22,446 nucleotides of DNA, taken from Pelomyxa schiedti (taxonomy: Eukaryota > Evosea > Pelobiontida > Pelomyxidae). The notes under the pieces were generated by a model. It saw only the letters and a program-made list of their open reading frames with translations. It ran no database searches and was not told the origin of the DNA. Of this stretch, positions 9,980 to 20,800 are shown one piece after another. Numbering within the stretch: position 1 is the stretch's first letter; each line of letters starts with the position of its first letter. The position numbers and the translations under genes were made by a program. The stretch is from contig JAHLWZ010000983.1 in the NCBI GenBank assembly GCA_020536535.1, positions 1-22,446 on the forward strand. Direction: 5' to 3'.

Positions 9980-12066
9980 ATGGCTGGCACTGCTCCTCCG
10001 CCTGCTCCTCCGCCTGCTTCTATGTCTCCCCAACAGACCATTGCGGAGCGTACGGCGTAATGTTAACTTTGTCAGACTCACAAGTTCGCAGGTGGATTTT
10101 GGGGTCGTCTGGTTTTAGCAACCGGGGTCGACCACCTGCCGAAGGGATACCCACTTGTTTTCCCAATAGCGGCTGGCGGGCCTCGTTTCACGATTGGGCG
10201 TGCATCTTCCAATAATCTTGTGCTGGATTTTCCTATCGTCAGCAGTGCTCATGCGAACATTTACCTGACAACTGCAAATGAACCATATTTGCAAGACACG
10301 AGGTGTCTGGCACTAAAAACAACAACAACAACAACAACAACAAAAAAAAAAAAAAGCTACCTGTCCTTACTCTTCTAGTATGAACGGCACAGAAGTACAA
10401 AATACCAAAGTTGCAAAAGGCGATTGTGTGAAACTTAGCTCTGGAAGCAGTATATCGATCTCTGTGAAGAAAGACCCAATAACTTCAGAAATGCATAGCA
10501 AGTATCCCGCAATTTGTTTTCTCTAATTTTAGTAGAGGTGTCATTCATATTTCACATTGGCAGCAGGCCAATTCCCCGAACACTTGGTCTCCGCTCTGAC
10601 GTGTGTACCGTTTTTGCTCTGACAAGGAACAATTAACTGGACTTAGGACCCAATATTCCTCTCATATGACCTTACGGAAACGGAACTGGGCAGAGGGAAT
10701 TTCGGCGTCGTTTATTTGGGGTTTTCGATAAGAAAGCAGGAATGGGTTGCTGTGAAGCTGATTGACTCCTCGAGGACAGACCCTGCTACTTTAAATCGAG
10801 AAGTTAACATCCTCATGAAAGTGCATCATGAGAATTTGATGTCTGCTCTCGATTTTTTTCAATCACCAAACAAGGCCTGCTTGGTCTTTGAGAAGTACCG
10901 CGTTTTAGTGTATTTGTTGCCACTTAACTAACAATTCAAAGGGCTGACGGCGGTGATTTATGCAGCTTCATACAACAGGTTGAGAACAAATTTTTGGCGA
11001 AATAAATACTTATGGACTGTTAGAGAGGCCACTTAACTGAACACCAATCCTTTCATTTTTTCTCCCAAATTGTCGAGGGCTTAGATGCCCTGCATAAGGA
11101 AAACATCATTCACAGGTAATTTATCCCTATAACTTATTCTATTCTAATTTTACACAGGGATCTCAAGGTTTGATTCTGGTGGGTTTTACCGGTTTTTTCT
11201 CACTTTTTTTACAGCCGGAAAATGTCCTTCTGAGAGCTAGGGAGGAGTACCCAGCGGCGAAGATAACGGATTTTGGACTCGCACGTACACTGGGTTTGTA
11301 ATGGTTTAAATGTCCTGCTACGTTTAACAACGAGCAGACGCTGGTAGCCTGGCCGCTCGGACACGTGTAGGTACGTTACAATATGTGGCACCTGAGATTT
11401 TGCTTTTGGGGAGTGGGGTTACCACTCAGTATGGCTATGAAGTGGATCTTTGGTATCTTTCCTTCTCCTGAGGCCTACACTTACTTCATTAGGTCGCTCG
11501 GTGCTATGCTGTTCGTAATGTAATAACAAACAACAAACACCAAACAACAAACACCANNNNNNNNNNNNNNNNNNNNNNNNNNNNNNNNNNNNNNNNNNNN
11601 NNNNNNNNNNNNNNNNNNNNNNNNNNNNNNNNNNNNNNNNNNNNNNNNNNNNNNNNCAAACAACAAACACCAAACAACAAACACCATACCAACAACGTAC
11701 AGGGTTACAGGTTCATTTCCCTTCAATGGAGCAGATGAAAATATCACTGAGACTCTCATTTGTATCTTTGTATTTCTTTCCGCCTTGCCTCTTACTTTTA
11801 TCAGTGGCAGGGAATTATAGTTGGGAGGGCAAGCCTGCTGTCTCTGCTGAAGGTTTATTCTCCTAGTGCTGTCAATTTATTCTAAACATCCTTCAGTCAT
11901 GGACCTGATCCGCCGCCTCCTTGACCCCAATCCAACAACTCGCATCACTCTTGACATGTTGAGGCAGCATCCATGGTTTGCTGGATTCCGCCGTGCCTTT
12001 GCAAACAACCACCCAGCAACCGTACCCCAAAGTCAAGGCAGAGGCGATGTAAGCATGTGGGGCTAG
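9980..12066 (+). CDS. CHK2/Cds1-like FHA-domain Ser/Thr kinase, 14 exons
   Basis: CHK2/Rad53-family kinases relay DNA-damage signals in the nucleus; their FHA domain binds phosphothreonine. Exons: 9980-10049, 10092-10302, 10379-10501, 10564-10600, 10647-10894, 10942-10978, 11024-11115, 11158-11167, 11215-11293, 11338-11452, 11493-11519, 11703-11761, 11805-11852, 11897-12066. The sum is exactly 442 codons, stop included (441 residues). FHA, about 30-125: GR (59-60), S74-x-x-H77 and NG (96-97). Kinase, about 154-420: GRGNFGVV, VAVK (Lys184), Glu199, HRDLKPEN (Asp274), DFG (Asp295), activation segment ending GTLQYVAPE, DLWSLGAMLF, and the RxxLLDPNPTTR motif near the end. Unlike typical CHK2, the 23-residue N-terminus is Ala/Pro-rich and has no SQ/TQ cluster, so ATM/ATR-style priming is not evident. 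RDLK is encoded by a 10-nt microexon. An assembly gap lies in intron 11, so coding sequence could in principle be missing there, but the joined frame reads VMVTGSFPFNG without a break. Confidence 0.92.
10318..10355. repeat. (AAC)8 followed by A14
   Basis: A simple repeat inside intron 2 of the FHA-kinase gene (10303-10378). It accounts for this intron being longer (76 nt) than most of its neighbours. Confidence 0.95.
11158..11167 (+). other. 10-nt microexon of the FHA-kinase
   Basis: GGATCTCAAG lies between a 42-nt intron ending TACACAG and a 47-nt intron starting GTTTGA. It completes the Arg of HRD and adds Asp, Leu and Lys of the catalytic loop. Both flanking exons end in the required phase, and HRDLKPEN forms only when it is included. 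The exon alone encodes the catalytic Asp. Confidence 0.9.
11527..11684. repeat. 14-bp minisatellite flanking the assembly gap
   Basis: Two perfect copies of CAAACAACAAACAC lie on the left (11527-11554) and two on the right (11657-11684) of 100 N. The array sits inside intron 11 of the FHA-kinase gene (11520-11702). The gap is therefore most likely an unresolved longer array of the same unit. Confidence 0.95.
11557..11656. other. Assembly gap, 100 N
   Basis: Exactly 100 undetermined bases, a conventional placeholder size, so the true distance is unknown. No coding content is needed here to complete the kinase frame. Confidence 0.99.
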
Positions 12067-12192
12067 TACCATCCCGCCAACAACTACCTGACCCCAATAC
12101 AATATGTTTCTGATAATACGTGCATGGAAATTTCCAGTGTTTTTTTCAAAACAATTTTTCTTTTGTTGCTTCGCCTCTACGAAAAAGTCCTT
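12067..12192. other. Convergent spacer, kinase and GH3
   Basis: These 126 bp between stop codons of convergent genes are T-rich in the middle. No consensus polyadenylation signal is visible. Confidence 0.5.
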
Positions 12193-15100
12193 CTATTTTG
12201 GAATAGTCCATTCCATTTGGAGACCGGCACAACTTAAAAGAACTTGACATGGTGGGTGGCATACGAGTGCGGGCCGGTTATATTCAGCAAAGAAAGTGAT
12301 AAGTTGGGACTGACCCGGTTCTAGATATACCCTCTGGAACCCAAACAGCTGTTTGAGAAGAGGAGTAGTGTCTTCCTTGGGAGGGGATGCAAAGGCTAGA
12401 GCAATGTAGTCCCCGGCAACAGGCCCAGTGTTGGTTACTAGGACTTCAAAATGGACCTCTGAAGATAGGGTTTGCTTGGTGCCTAATGTGTCATCAGGCC
12501 ATGTGACAGTGAAGGTGGTGTAGGACAGTCTGTGGAGAGTAAGAAAGAAGGAAGCCGGAGGTAAAAAGCCTCTCACCCAAAGCCAAATTCCCAAAGGGGA
12601 GTTCCTGTGTAAAACCGGTACGTTCTTCCGGGTGAAGCAGTCATGTCCATGCTGAGGAAGTCTGACTATTCATGGTATAAAACATGATAAGTTACGGTGA
12701 CAGGTACCTCATCCACGAACTGTGAATCGTAGATTGTGTAAGGCATACGGCTCCAGGATTGTAGTCTCCAAAAAGGGCTTCTGCAACTGCAGATGCTCCT
12801 GCAACAATTAGTTATTTCTTGCTCTAATTAGTCGAATACCTTCTTGTCCTGGGTAGAAAGCTTCGATTATTGCTGGGATATTATCATGTATCCATGAAAT
12901 TGCTAGAGCGCCGCCATTAAACAATACAACTGCAACTGGCACATTTGTTTGAAATAAAACTTGGGCCAAGAGTTCCTGATTTCCAGGCAGAGTGATAGTC
13001 AATCTATCACTTGAAATATTGCTGTAACCCACTTATTACAGGTGATGTGGGGCTTACTGCGTTTCGTCTTCTTGCGAGATATTTAAGCCAAGAAATAGTA
13101 CAATTGCATCTGCGGCCTTGGCAACAGAAACTACGGCATTCAGATAGAAAACATGAGATTTTTTCAGTTCGTACTAGCATTTTCGAAGCCTGAAGTATCC
13201 TCGCATGCAACATCACATCCCTGTGCGTATGTAACTTTATCTGCACCAATAAGTTCGCCTATCTAGAAGCAGTGGGTGCAGCAATCAGTAATCTGGAAGG
13301 AGAAACCGCATGAAGAGGAGAAGTAATGCAGTCATATACAAATGTTCCAGGACATACAGGTCCGTGGTAATTTCCAAGCATGTCCACAGTTGCATTGGCA
13401 TGAGGTCCTATTACGGCTACACTTTGGTATTTGTTGAGAGGCAGAACATTTTCTTCATTTTTAAGAAGTACGAGTGATTGCTTGGCTGCAAGCCGCGCAA
13501 GAGATTTATGTGATGGAGATTGTACTAAATCTTGCCATTGCAATCTTTTTTCCTGATTGTGAAATTTCACTAAGGAGTGGTAATATTAACTGTGCATATG
13601 GTTGCAATTCAGGTGGATCAAATAAACCCAAAAGGAACCGTTCCCGAAACACGCGGCTTAAGGCTAAGTCTATGTCAGACTGGGAGATATAATCACTTTC
13701 AAGGGCATCAGGAATAGCATTGTAGGCTGTACCACAATCTAGATCACATCCTGCGAGTAGACAAACTGCTGTAGCGTCCGTGGCGTTATCACAGTAGTGG
13801 TGAGTGGCATATACATCCTGAAGAAGTAAGCAGACTTCAGTGGCAGTAAACACTCACAGCTACAGAATCGCAATCACTTACAACATAGCCATCGAAATGC
13901 CACTGATTGCGGAGCACGTCATTCAAGAGAAAGTCACTGGCGCAAGTAGGGACACTATGACTCATGAAATTGTAAAGGTAAAAAGAAAGCAAGCAAACCC
14001 ATTAAGCTCATTGTATGAGCACATAATTGAGCGGGATTTTCCCTCCTCCACACATTTCTGGAAAGCTGGAAAGTAACTATTAGTAGTCAGGGTGCGCATC
14101 TAAGAAGATCAAGTACGAGTCATAAAGATCATAGTCTGACACAATTGCATTATAGTGATCTCGGTCTACACCATTGTAGTTATCAACAGAATACCTGTAT
14201 ATTTCAATTACGTTTCTGCAGATCAACCAAATAATCACGCACGCAGCAAAATGCTTGCATGTCCCTGCAATCTTGGTGTAACGGGGGTCATTCCCTTCTT
14301 GAAGACCTTGTATGAAACTCACTGAATATTCTCCACTTAAGAAGGGGTCTTCACTGGGAATTTCCATGTTCTACAAACAAGGTGACAAATATAAAAGACC
14401 CAGTGAAATATAAAAGAAAATAGTACCCTACCCCAGCGTGGATCCCTCATCAAATTGATGTTCTTATTACCAAAAAATAGATGTAAGAAATTCAAGAGGA
14501 AACTAAGCCAGGGAAAATACTGGATCCCAACAGTCAAGCCCAACAACCAGAGGGTCTTTAGCATTCCAAAGAGCACGAAACTATGAAACAGACTTATTAT
14601 GTATCCAGAGAATTATTGTAAGAGAACCTCATCAGATATAGCCGTTGCAACCTCCTTGACTAGCGACATATTAAAGGAGGCACCATAAGCAGGGCCCTCA
14701 GGGAAGGAAGTTGGGCATCCATGGTCCCCACAAGTCTTTTTGTTTCAAGAGAATTACAAGAAGTTTGATAGAAGAACGCGGGAAGATAACTTGAAAAGGA
14801 GTCTCAAATAAAACTCCATGCTGGCAGCTCATCCAGTAAGTATAATTTATCACACCAAGCCTTTCATAAATCAAATTACATTTGGATTAAATGAAGGTAT
14901 GGACCGCTCGATTGCAGGAGCAGCATGTATGAGCTGAGGCCATTTTTCATCTGCAGTCATACGACTAACTGTTCAAATCAAAAAATCACACATAAAGTTG
15001 AACTGGGGTCTATGAATCAAAAATGCAACAAAAATAACTCAAATCAGTGACTCGGGAGTCAACGGGCAACGACACGTCGCAAAATGGCAGCTCAGATATC

Positions 15101-15246
15101 GCAGGATCATCACACGTGTACCACCATGCCCCACCCGTGTCCAGCGCACACGTCATCCCCCACGCCAAAAAAGCAACTGCACAGAACCTCCAACGCCACC
15201 CTCGCGACACGGCGCCGTTGGCAGCACTCCCCTGCGCGGTTATCAT
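12193..15246 (-). CDS. Secreted GH3 beta-xylosidase-like glycosidase, 18 exons, one apparent 1-nt deletion
   Basis: GH3 enzymes of the plant/fungal BXL type release xylose or arabinose from plant-type polysaccharides outside the cell. Exons: 15246-15039, 14968-14905, 14860-14815, 14735-14628, 14580-14521, 14462-14427, 14370-14243, 14194-14117, 14076-13999, 13954-13858, 13817-13591, 13544-13307, 13262-13175, 13130-13058, 13009-12840, 12798-12708, 12665-12577, 12529-12193. About 738 codons, close to family length. A hydrophobic N-terminal segment ([14 protein letters not shown]) looks like a signal sequence. Landmarks in order: [60 protein letters not shown], nucleophile loop YVVSDCDS (Asp296), [22 protein letters not shown] (Glu506/508, acid-base region), [18 protein letters not shown], then a C-terminal fibronectin-III-like domain. 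In exon 16 the frame slips between FGDYNPG and MPYTIYD (12742-12754), one base short. This is either an assembly error or a disabling mutation. Confidence 0.93.
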
Positions 15247-15326
15247 AACTCAATAATTACAAATCGGGTTTCCGAACTCTTCAAAAGAAGAAACAAATCA
15301 TAAAGTTCGAGCTGCGTAGAGACACG
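15247..15326. promoter_or_regulatory. 80-bp bidirectional promoter
   Basis: The two start codons of the GH3 gene (minus) and the type I membrane-protein gene (plus) are separated by only 80 bp, AT-rich in the middle. Both 5' leaders must begin within this stretch or overlap. No named element is identifiable. Confidence 0.6.
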
Positions 15327-16452
15327 ATGTGTCGTAGTGCGTTGGTTTGCAGCATATTCCTTGTGGTTGGCGTGTTTGGTGGTTCCGAAGTTTACCCTCA
15401 GGCGTCTTTCCTGGCGTGCGTAGATCCCCCGTAGTACACTGTGTAAACACCCCTAAGTCCACTCTCAGAACACTTAATGCGTACGATCCACTTGGTGCTG
15501 CTGCTTGTATACTTTCAGGAGGTGAGTTGTCTTTCCTTTTCCCATGGTTGTTAAACAAAAGTGGCAGACCCTGCTATACAGCCAAAACAATCCAACTATG
15601 AAGCCACGGAAGTTTGTGACGACGTGGGCATGATTACTCTTAATGTGGCGGAATCAGGTAGGAAGACCCCTCAGTATTAAGAAATTCTAATTGTAAAAAC
15701 AAAAAAGAGTTTGGATTAACCTTTGGTAGAAGTGGCAGTACCATGTCTTCATATGCAAACCTTGGGACCACATATGATTTAAGGGAATCATGTTCGATTG
15801 ACAGTTCTGTTGATGACGAAACAATCTTCACATCTTTACACCTGGACACATCCTCAAATCAGTTTGTGGTGGCCCAAAGTATTCTCTCTACGGGAGAGGT
15901 AGAACAAACTGTCACAGCACAAATATGCAGGTCTTACGCTATTTTTAGATATCCTGGACGCAATTACCATCATCCCTGGTAACATCTCTTTATACAACAA
16001 CAGCAAGTGGGAACACCGATCCTCTAATTGCCTCAATAGGTACAGCAATCACTTGATATTAAGTGCAATAATATTTTTACAGGGAATATATATCTCCTCC
16101 GACTCACTACGTCCTATGTGAATAGCGATCAGTCTGTTCTCTACGACACGCTATCTCTTGCTAAATTGGTTCCTGCAGGTTGTCCTATCTCACGATCCAA
16201 AACTTGTCTAAAGAAATTTTAGGTGTAACCACACAACTGCAAGGAATGGCCGTCCGGTGGAGTGTGTTTTGGACAACCATCACTGTTCCTCCAACTCCAG
16301 AGCAAGCCGGAATGAGCACAGCTGAAACCGCCAAGGCTACTTCTACTGCAGCAATGGTTCTTGTGTGGATGGCAGTCGTTGCAACCTGCCTTTTGCCTGT
16401 ACTTTTATATGTTGTGCACCAAAGAGAGAGTGCATACCACCAGATGAATTAA
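15327..16452 (+). CDS. Unrecognised type I membrane protein, 7 exons
   Basis: Exons 15327-15419, 15458-15521, 15562-15623, 15662-15898, 15949-16039, 16083-16178 and 16223-16452 sum to 291 codons, stop included (290 residues), with every junction in phase and introns of 38-50 nt. The N-terminus is a signal peptide (MCRSALVCSIFLVVGVFGG). The ectodomain, about 25-245, is Ser/Thr-rich with several Cys and sequons, and includes FTSLHLDTSSNQFVVAQS and GNIYLLRLTTS, which suggest beta-strands. A single membrane helix follows near the C-terminus (AAMVLVWMAVVATCLLPVLL), then a 15-residue cytosolic tail. The topology is type I: secretory pathway or plasma membrane, N-terminus outside. I cannot assign a family. 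The donor of the intron ending at 15661 is uncertain (15624 chosen; 15612 would also keep phase). It is transcribed divergently from the secreted GH3 gene across only 80 bp, so shared expression is likely. Confidence 0.7.
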
Positions 16453-16580
16453 GCTGGCAAAAAAAAAATGTAAAACATTCTTTTCTCCATCAGTTTCGTT
16501 CTCTTTCAATTTCGTGCTTGTCTTTACAAATATGCCTTGAGAGGAAGTGTGGCTTGGTGAGGTTGCACAGACAGTCGGTT
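16453..16580. other. Convergent spacer
   Basis: These 128 bp between the stop codons of the membrane-protein and PQ-loop genes hold an A9 run at about 16460-16468. Nothing else is recognisable. Confidence 0.5.
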
Positions 16581-17540
16581 TTAAATTCTCTGTACTGCAA
16601 TATTTCTAATCCGTCTCTTGCTTTTCTGGGGGTACCAGAGGTGTTGGCCAAGCAAAACAGAGTCCACCACAAACTGAACAACACCACAGAATTTGAATTG
16701 CGCGGGGGAATTCCACAAGAAGAAGTATGCACACTTGAGGACGTCTGCACAAAGCCAGAGGAGAATGAGAGATAGTGCGAGTCCCTTTATCTGGTGTTGT
16801 GCATTGTGGTATATCTATTTATCACAGTTAGAGGCATGCGGGTATTCGAAAAAAAGGGAGGGTGCTGGGTTTTTAACCTGAGGGGCGCCTATCAAAGCTT
16901 CTATTGAAGCTCCAAGAAAGCCAATTGCCTGAACAAGGGAGTGCACTGGGCTCATAAGAGTGATACTGAGAAGGCAAAATACAGCAATGCAAAAGAAGGA
17001 AAACAAGTAGTGAGAGTAGTGGTCCCAGTCCCAAAACTGTCCCACAATTTCCTTGTAGCTAGGCACCCACGGCACAGCCTCCTCAGACGGCGGCCCGACT
17101 CCCCCGACAGCCTCCCCAGCCTCAGCCCTGACGTCGATCTCTTGTTGCAGTTGCGACGTCTGTTGCAGTTGCTGCTGCGAGCCGGAACTTTGCAGTTGCA
17201 TTTGCGGCTTTTCGGCCGAGTGGGGCGACGACCGGGGGATGATGCCACCGCCGGTTGATCCAGCGGCAACAGGGCGACGGTACAGCACGCAGACGTAGAC
17301 GACGGCGAGCTGCACGACGACCATGACGACGCTCTGGGCCACGAGGGGCACGCCGATGCCGTCGAGGGAGACGAGGGCGTAGCACAGCCTGAGGGTGTTG
17401 GCGACGAGGAGGGCCAGGCACACGAACATGCTGAAGCCCTCTGAGTCCTGCCGGCGGTACATGTCGTTGAGCTGGGGGACCCAGCACAGAGGGGGGCCCA
17501 GTACTACGGCCAGGCCCACTGCCAATCCTCCCACACCCAT
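16581..17540 (-). CDS. SLC66A2/PQLC1-like PQ-loop membrane protein
   Basis: PQ-loop proteins are seven-helix membrane proteins; the SLC66A2 branch (yeast relative Any1/Cfs1) acts in endomembrane trafficking and lipid asymmetry. Exons 17540-16878 and 16814-16581 are joined over a 63-nt phase-0 intron with a CTCTAACTG branch site and give 298 residues. PQ motif 1 is in CWVPQLNDMYRRQDSEGFS, followed by FVCLALLVANTLRL. PQ motif 2 is in EALIGAPQ, and the frame crosses the splice to IYHN. The subfamily signatures FWDWDHYSHYL and WLCADVLKCAYFFLWNSPAQ are present. The loop between the halves, about 85-160, is unusually long and Gln/Ser/Pro-rich. The start at 17540 gives a compact N-terminus directly before helix 1; the frame is open to an upstream ATG at 17621 that would add 27 basic residues. 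The intron acceptor side was chosen because it restores the conserved second PQ repeat. Confidence 0.9.
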
Positions 17541-17864
17541 CTTTACGATGACTGTCTCGAGAAGGAGAAAGAAACTTTTGCTTCGGTGAACGGCCCTTCG
17601 CGGGGCAGATCGGCGAAGCACAACAGGTAGGGTTCCGACAGGGGTTGGTTCTTATGGGTTACAGCTGCCGTTCTTGCACTCTTTTAGTTCCTGGCTTTCA
17701 GTGCTTGAGTGCTCTACTCAAGCACTTTTTTTAGATGAGATCCCGGTTGCTTGTGCATTTAAACCTGATGGTTCAACGAACAATTTTGATTGCGTGAAAA
17801 ATCGATTTAATGGATATTGGGGATCTGGGATTCAAATTGTACACACAAGTCGGCCGGTTGAAGA
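17541..17864. promoter_or_regulatory. Divergent promoter region, PQ-loop and NRPS-like
   Basis: A 324-bp spacer between start codons, containing the perfect hairpin described at 17700-17732. A TGA lies in frame just upstream of the NRPS-like ATG at 17865, so the start is bounded unless an unseen 5' exon exists. No other element or gene is supported. Confidence 0.5.
17700..17732 (+). other. Perfect 11-bp inverted repeat with 5-nt loop and T7 tail
   Basis: AGTGCTTGAGT, loop GCTCT, ACTCAAGCACT, with the stem's last T opening a run of seven T. Transcribed on the plus strand it forms an 11-bp stem followed by a U tract, the shape of a bacterial intrinsic terminator. It lies 132 bp upstream of the NRPS-like start codon. 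Its function in a eukaryote is unknown. Confidence 0.6.
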
Positions 17865-20800
17865 ATGCTTCACCAATACACAAACCAGCGTATCGTGCTC
17901 CCCGAAAGAAACACCGATGCTCCAACACGGCGGAGACAGTCACCCCTTGTTTTACTGTCTCAAGATCCATTGCTGAAGGCTGTACTGGAGTACATCGATT
18001 CTCACTCCTTTTCGTGCAGGCTCCCCCGTGCTCGCTGCATCTCTCCCTCCAATTCCCGTACCAAGGCATTTGACGACACCATCACTGCAGGCAAGTTCTG
18101 CGAACTAATTCGAAGATGGCTTTCGAAGAACTACACCGAGGCCGGAGACAACAGCCAACGAGAGACCCTTCGTAGAAGATTGGAAGGACATGAAACAGGC
18201 AGCTTGATCGTACTCGTGTGCCTTTTGGTGCCCCAAGCGGAGGGCTCTTATGCCGTGTCGTTCGCCGCGATTATGCCTATTCACTATTCGGAGTTTTACT
18301 GTAACGCATGCATGAAGGTTTGAAAACTAAAGCTGAAACTTAAACACACACTCTCTTGCGGCCTCGTTACTTACTCTTGTTTTTTGCTTTGTTTAGATAC
18401 CAGGCTCACTGGCTATTATCAGACCGATAGAATCCGTGGTTCGGCAACTGTGGTTATTATCCGAGTACGAAGGACATCTTTCCTTTGGGAATCGCAGTGC
18501 TCAGAATACAGCCGTGGTGCCATCGCATCCATCCGGCGATTTCACTTGGTTTCCAGCTCTGGCATTTTTTTCAGCTGAACATCCTTCTGTTCCCCGCTTT
18601 CCGTTTACTTCGACAGAAGAGCGCCACATAGTACTACATGAATGGTCTGGGTCTCTACGAACGTGCAGTCCTCTTCAGTTTCTACATCAAATGTTTGAAG
18701 CCCAAGTTCACTCTCAGCCTCATTCCGACGCACTTGCCTTTGGGAAAGATGAGTCTTGTCCTCGCTGGACATATATGCAAGTGGACAAGTATGCAGAACA
18801 AATAAGCAATCACCTGAGGACAATGGGGGTACATCGGAACACCGTGGTGGGGGTGAACATCGAGAACAGCGCTGAATATATATTTGCTTTCTTGGGTATA
18901 CTCAAAGCCGGTGGCGCTTTTATGCCGCTTTCCAGTCGTTGGCCACAAGATAGAATACAAACGATAATTAATACTGCTCAGTGTTCGATCATTATCTGTT
19001 CTTCAAATACTCCATCATTTTATACTTTACTTGGTTGCTCTCTGGTCTATTTGCCTCTTGCTAGTGATTTGGTCCCTTTAGCTCCTACATGCTACGATAT
19101 TCCATGTGGACATGATTTAGCTTATGTGATCTGTACATCTGGCAGTACTGGAACGCCAAAGCTAGTTGGTGTTACTCATATGGGTGCTGCAAACGTAGTA
19201 GAGTGCTTGGCCAATGGTCACGATTACTGCCACTCCCGTGTGGTGCAAGCCTACAGTACTGTATTTGATTCCTCTGTGGCGGCAATATTCTCGGTACTAT
19301 CCTTCGGCGGGTTTCTTGTCATACCCCCAGCAGACGTTAACATGGATGTCAAGCTGCTTGAGAGTATGCTAATCGTACACAGAATCACTCACACGTCGTT
19401 TGTTCCCTCTGTGTTGAGTGAATTCTGCCAGCAATGTAAGTTTCCGGACACAGTTTGTCTTGTTGAAGTTGGAGGAGAGACTTTGACACATCACCACCTG
19501 AAAAAAATTGCTGCCGCTTCCAACCCTGCAAGACTTGACAAAATTATTGTGTCAAACAGTTATGGACCAACAGAAGTCACCATAGCATGCACCGAGTATC
19601 GAGGTACTCTACTGCAGCTTCTTCAAAGCCCTGCAACTGAAGTGCCAATTGGAAAGCCCAACTACACACATACTTGCTTTGTGTTAGATCCAGGTATGAA
19701 CATTGTTCCTGTTGGATTCCCAGGCGAACTGTGGGTTGGAGGACCATACCTTGCTCAAGGTTACATTAGCAACCCAGAAGAGACAGCAAAACAGTATCGT
19801 CCAAATCCTTTTGGGGAAGGCAGATTGTATAAAACAGGTGACTTAGTGCGATGGCTTCCTTCTGGAAATATGGTTTTTCTAGGACGTGTTGACTCCCAAG
19901 TCAAGCTCAATGGTCTGCGCATCGAACTTGGCGAGATAGAGTCCGTGGCTCGAGAATGTCCTGGAGTTCAGGAAGTTGTTCTGGCTGTGAGAAACTCGCA
20001 GCTTGTGTGTTATGTGACTTCAAACCGACCTGGCGTGGCGTCTAATCTGGAAAAACTGTTTGGCACCAAGTTGCCACAGTACATGCTTCCAAGACATATC
20101 ATAGTGCTTGACCATTTTCCCCTTACTGTAAATGGAAAGCTTGACACCAAAGCTCTTCCCGACCCCTTCTCCAACAACAACGCCGTGTTGGCAGCTGAAG
20201 AACAACCAAGTTCTGAAACAGAAATAAAGCTAGCGGGTATTTGGGAGAAAGTACTACCAGGCAGACCTGGCTCATTGAAGTTTGGGAAGTCGTCCAGCTT
20301 CTTCGCCATGGGAGGTCATTCACTGCTTGCGGTATCACTTGCACGGACCATCAGCAAGGAGTTCAACCTTGATGAATTTCCTGTGCGGCTTGTTTTCGAG
20401 CACGCCACACTTAAGGATATGGCTTCCTGCATCATAAGTCTGACCGAGGAAAAGAAAACCTCTTACCCAAGGTTCTCAGAGCCCCATGCAAAACTTCCAC
20501 ACATAGTTTGCCTACGCGGGGGAATGACTGTTTACTTTAATAGGGTACGACAAGAGCTTGCTAAATTTGCAGATGTTGAGGTTCCCAAGTATCCAGAAGA
20601 AATTAAAAGCTTTGAAGATTGTGCAGAAGCAGTATTTCAGGGACTGAAAAATAAGGCGGTTGACGTTTTGGTTGGATTTTGTGCTGGTTGCTTCATGGCA
20701 ATGGCACTGGCCAAGCTTCTTATTGCTTCCGGAAATATGCCCAAAGTGATGATAGCCATTGACCCAGAGAGAAACCTGGACGGCGATGACGGAGTGAACA

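Noticed and set aside
12720-12748. A 29-nt GT-AG segment in GH3 exon 16 that would bypass the frame slip
   Set aside because: Shorter than any other intron here, and it would delete MPYTIYDSQ, which matches the family. A missing base is simpler.
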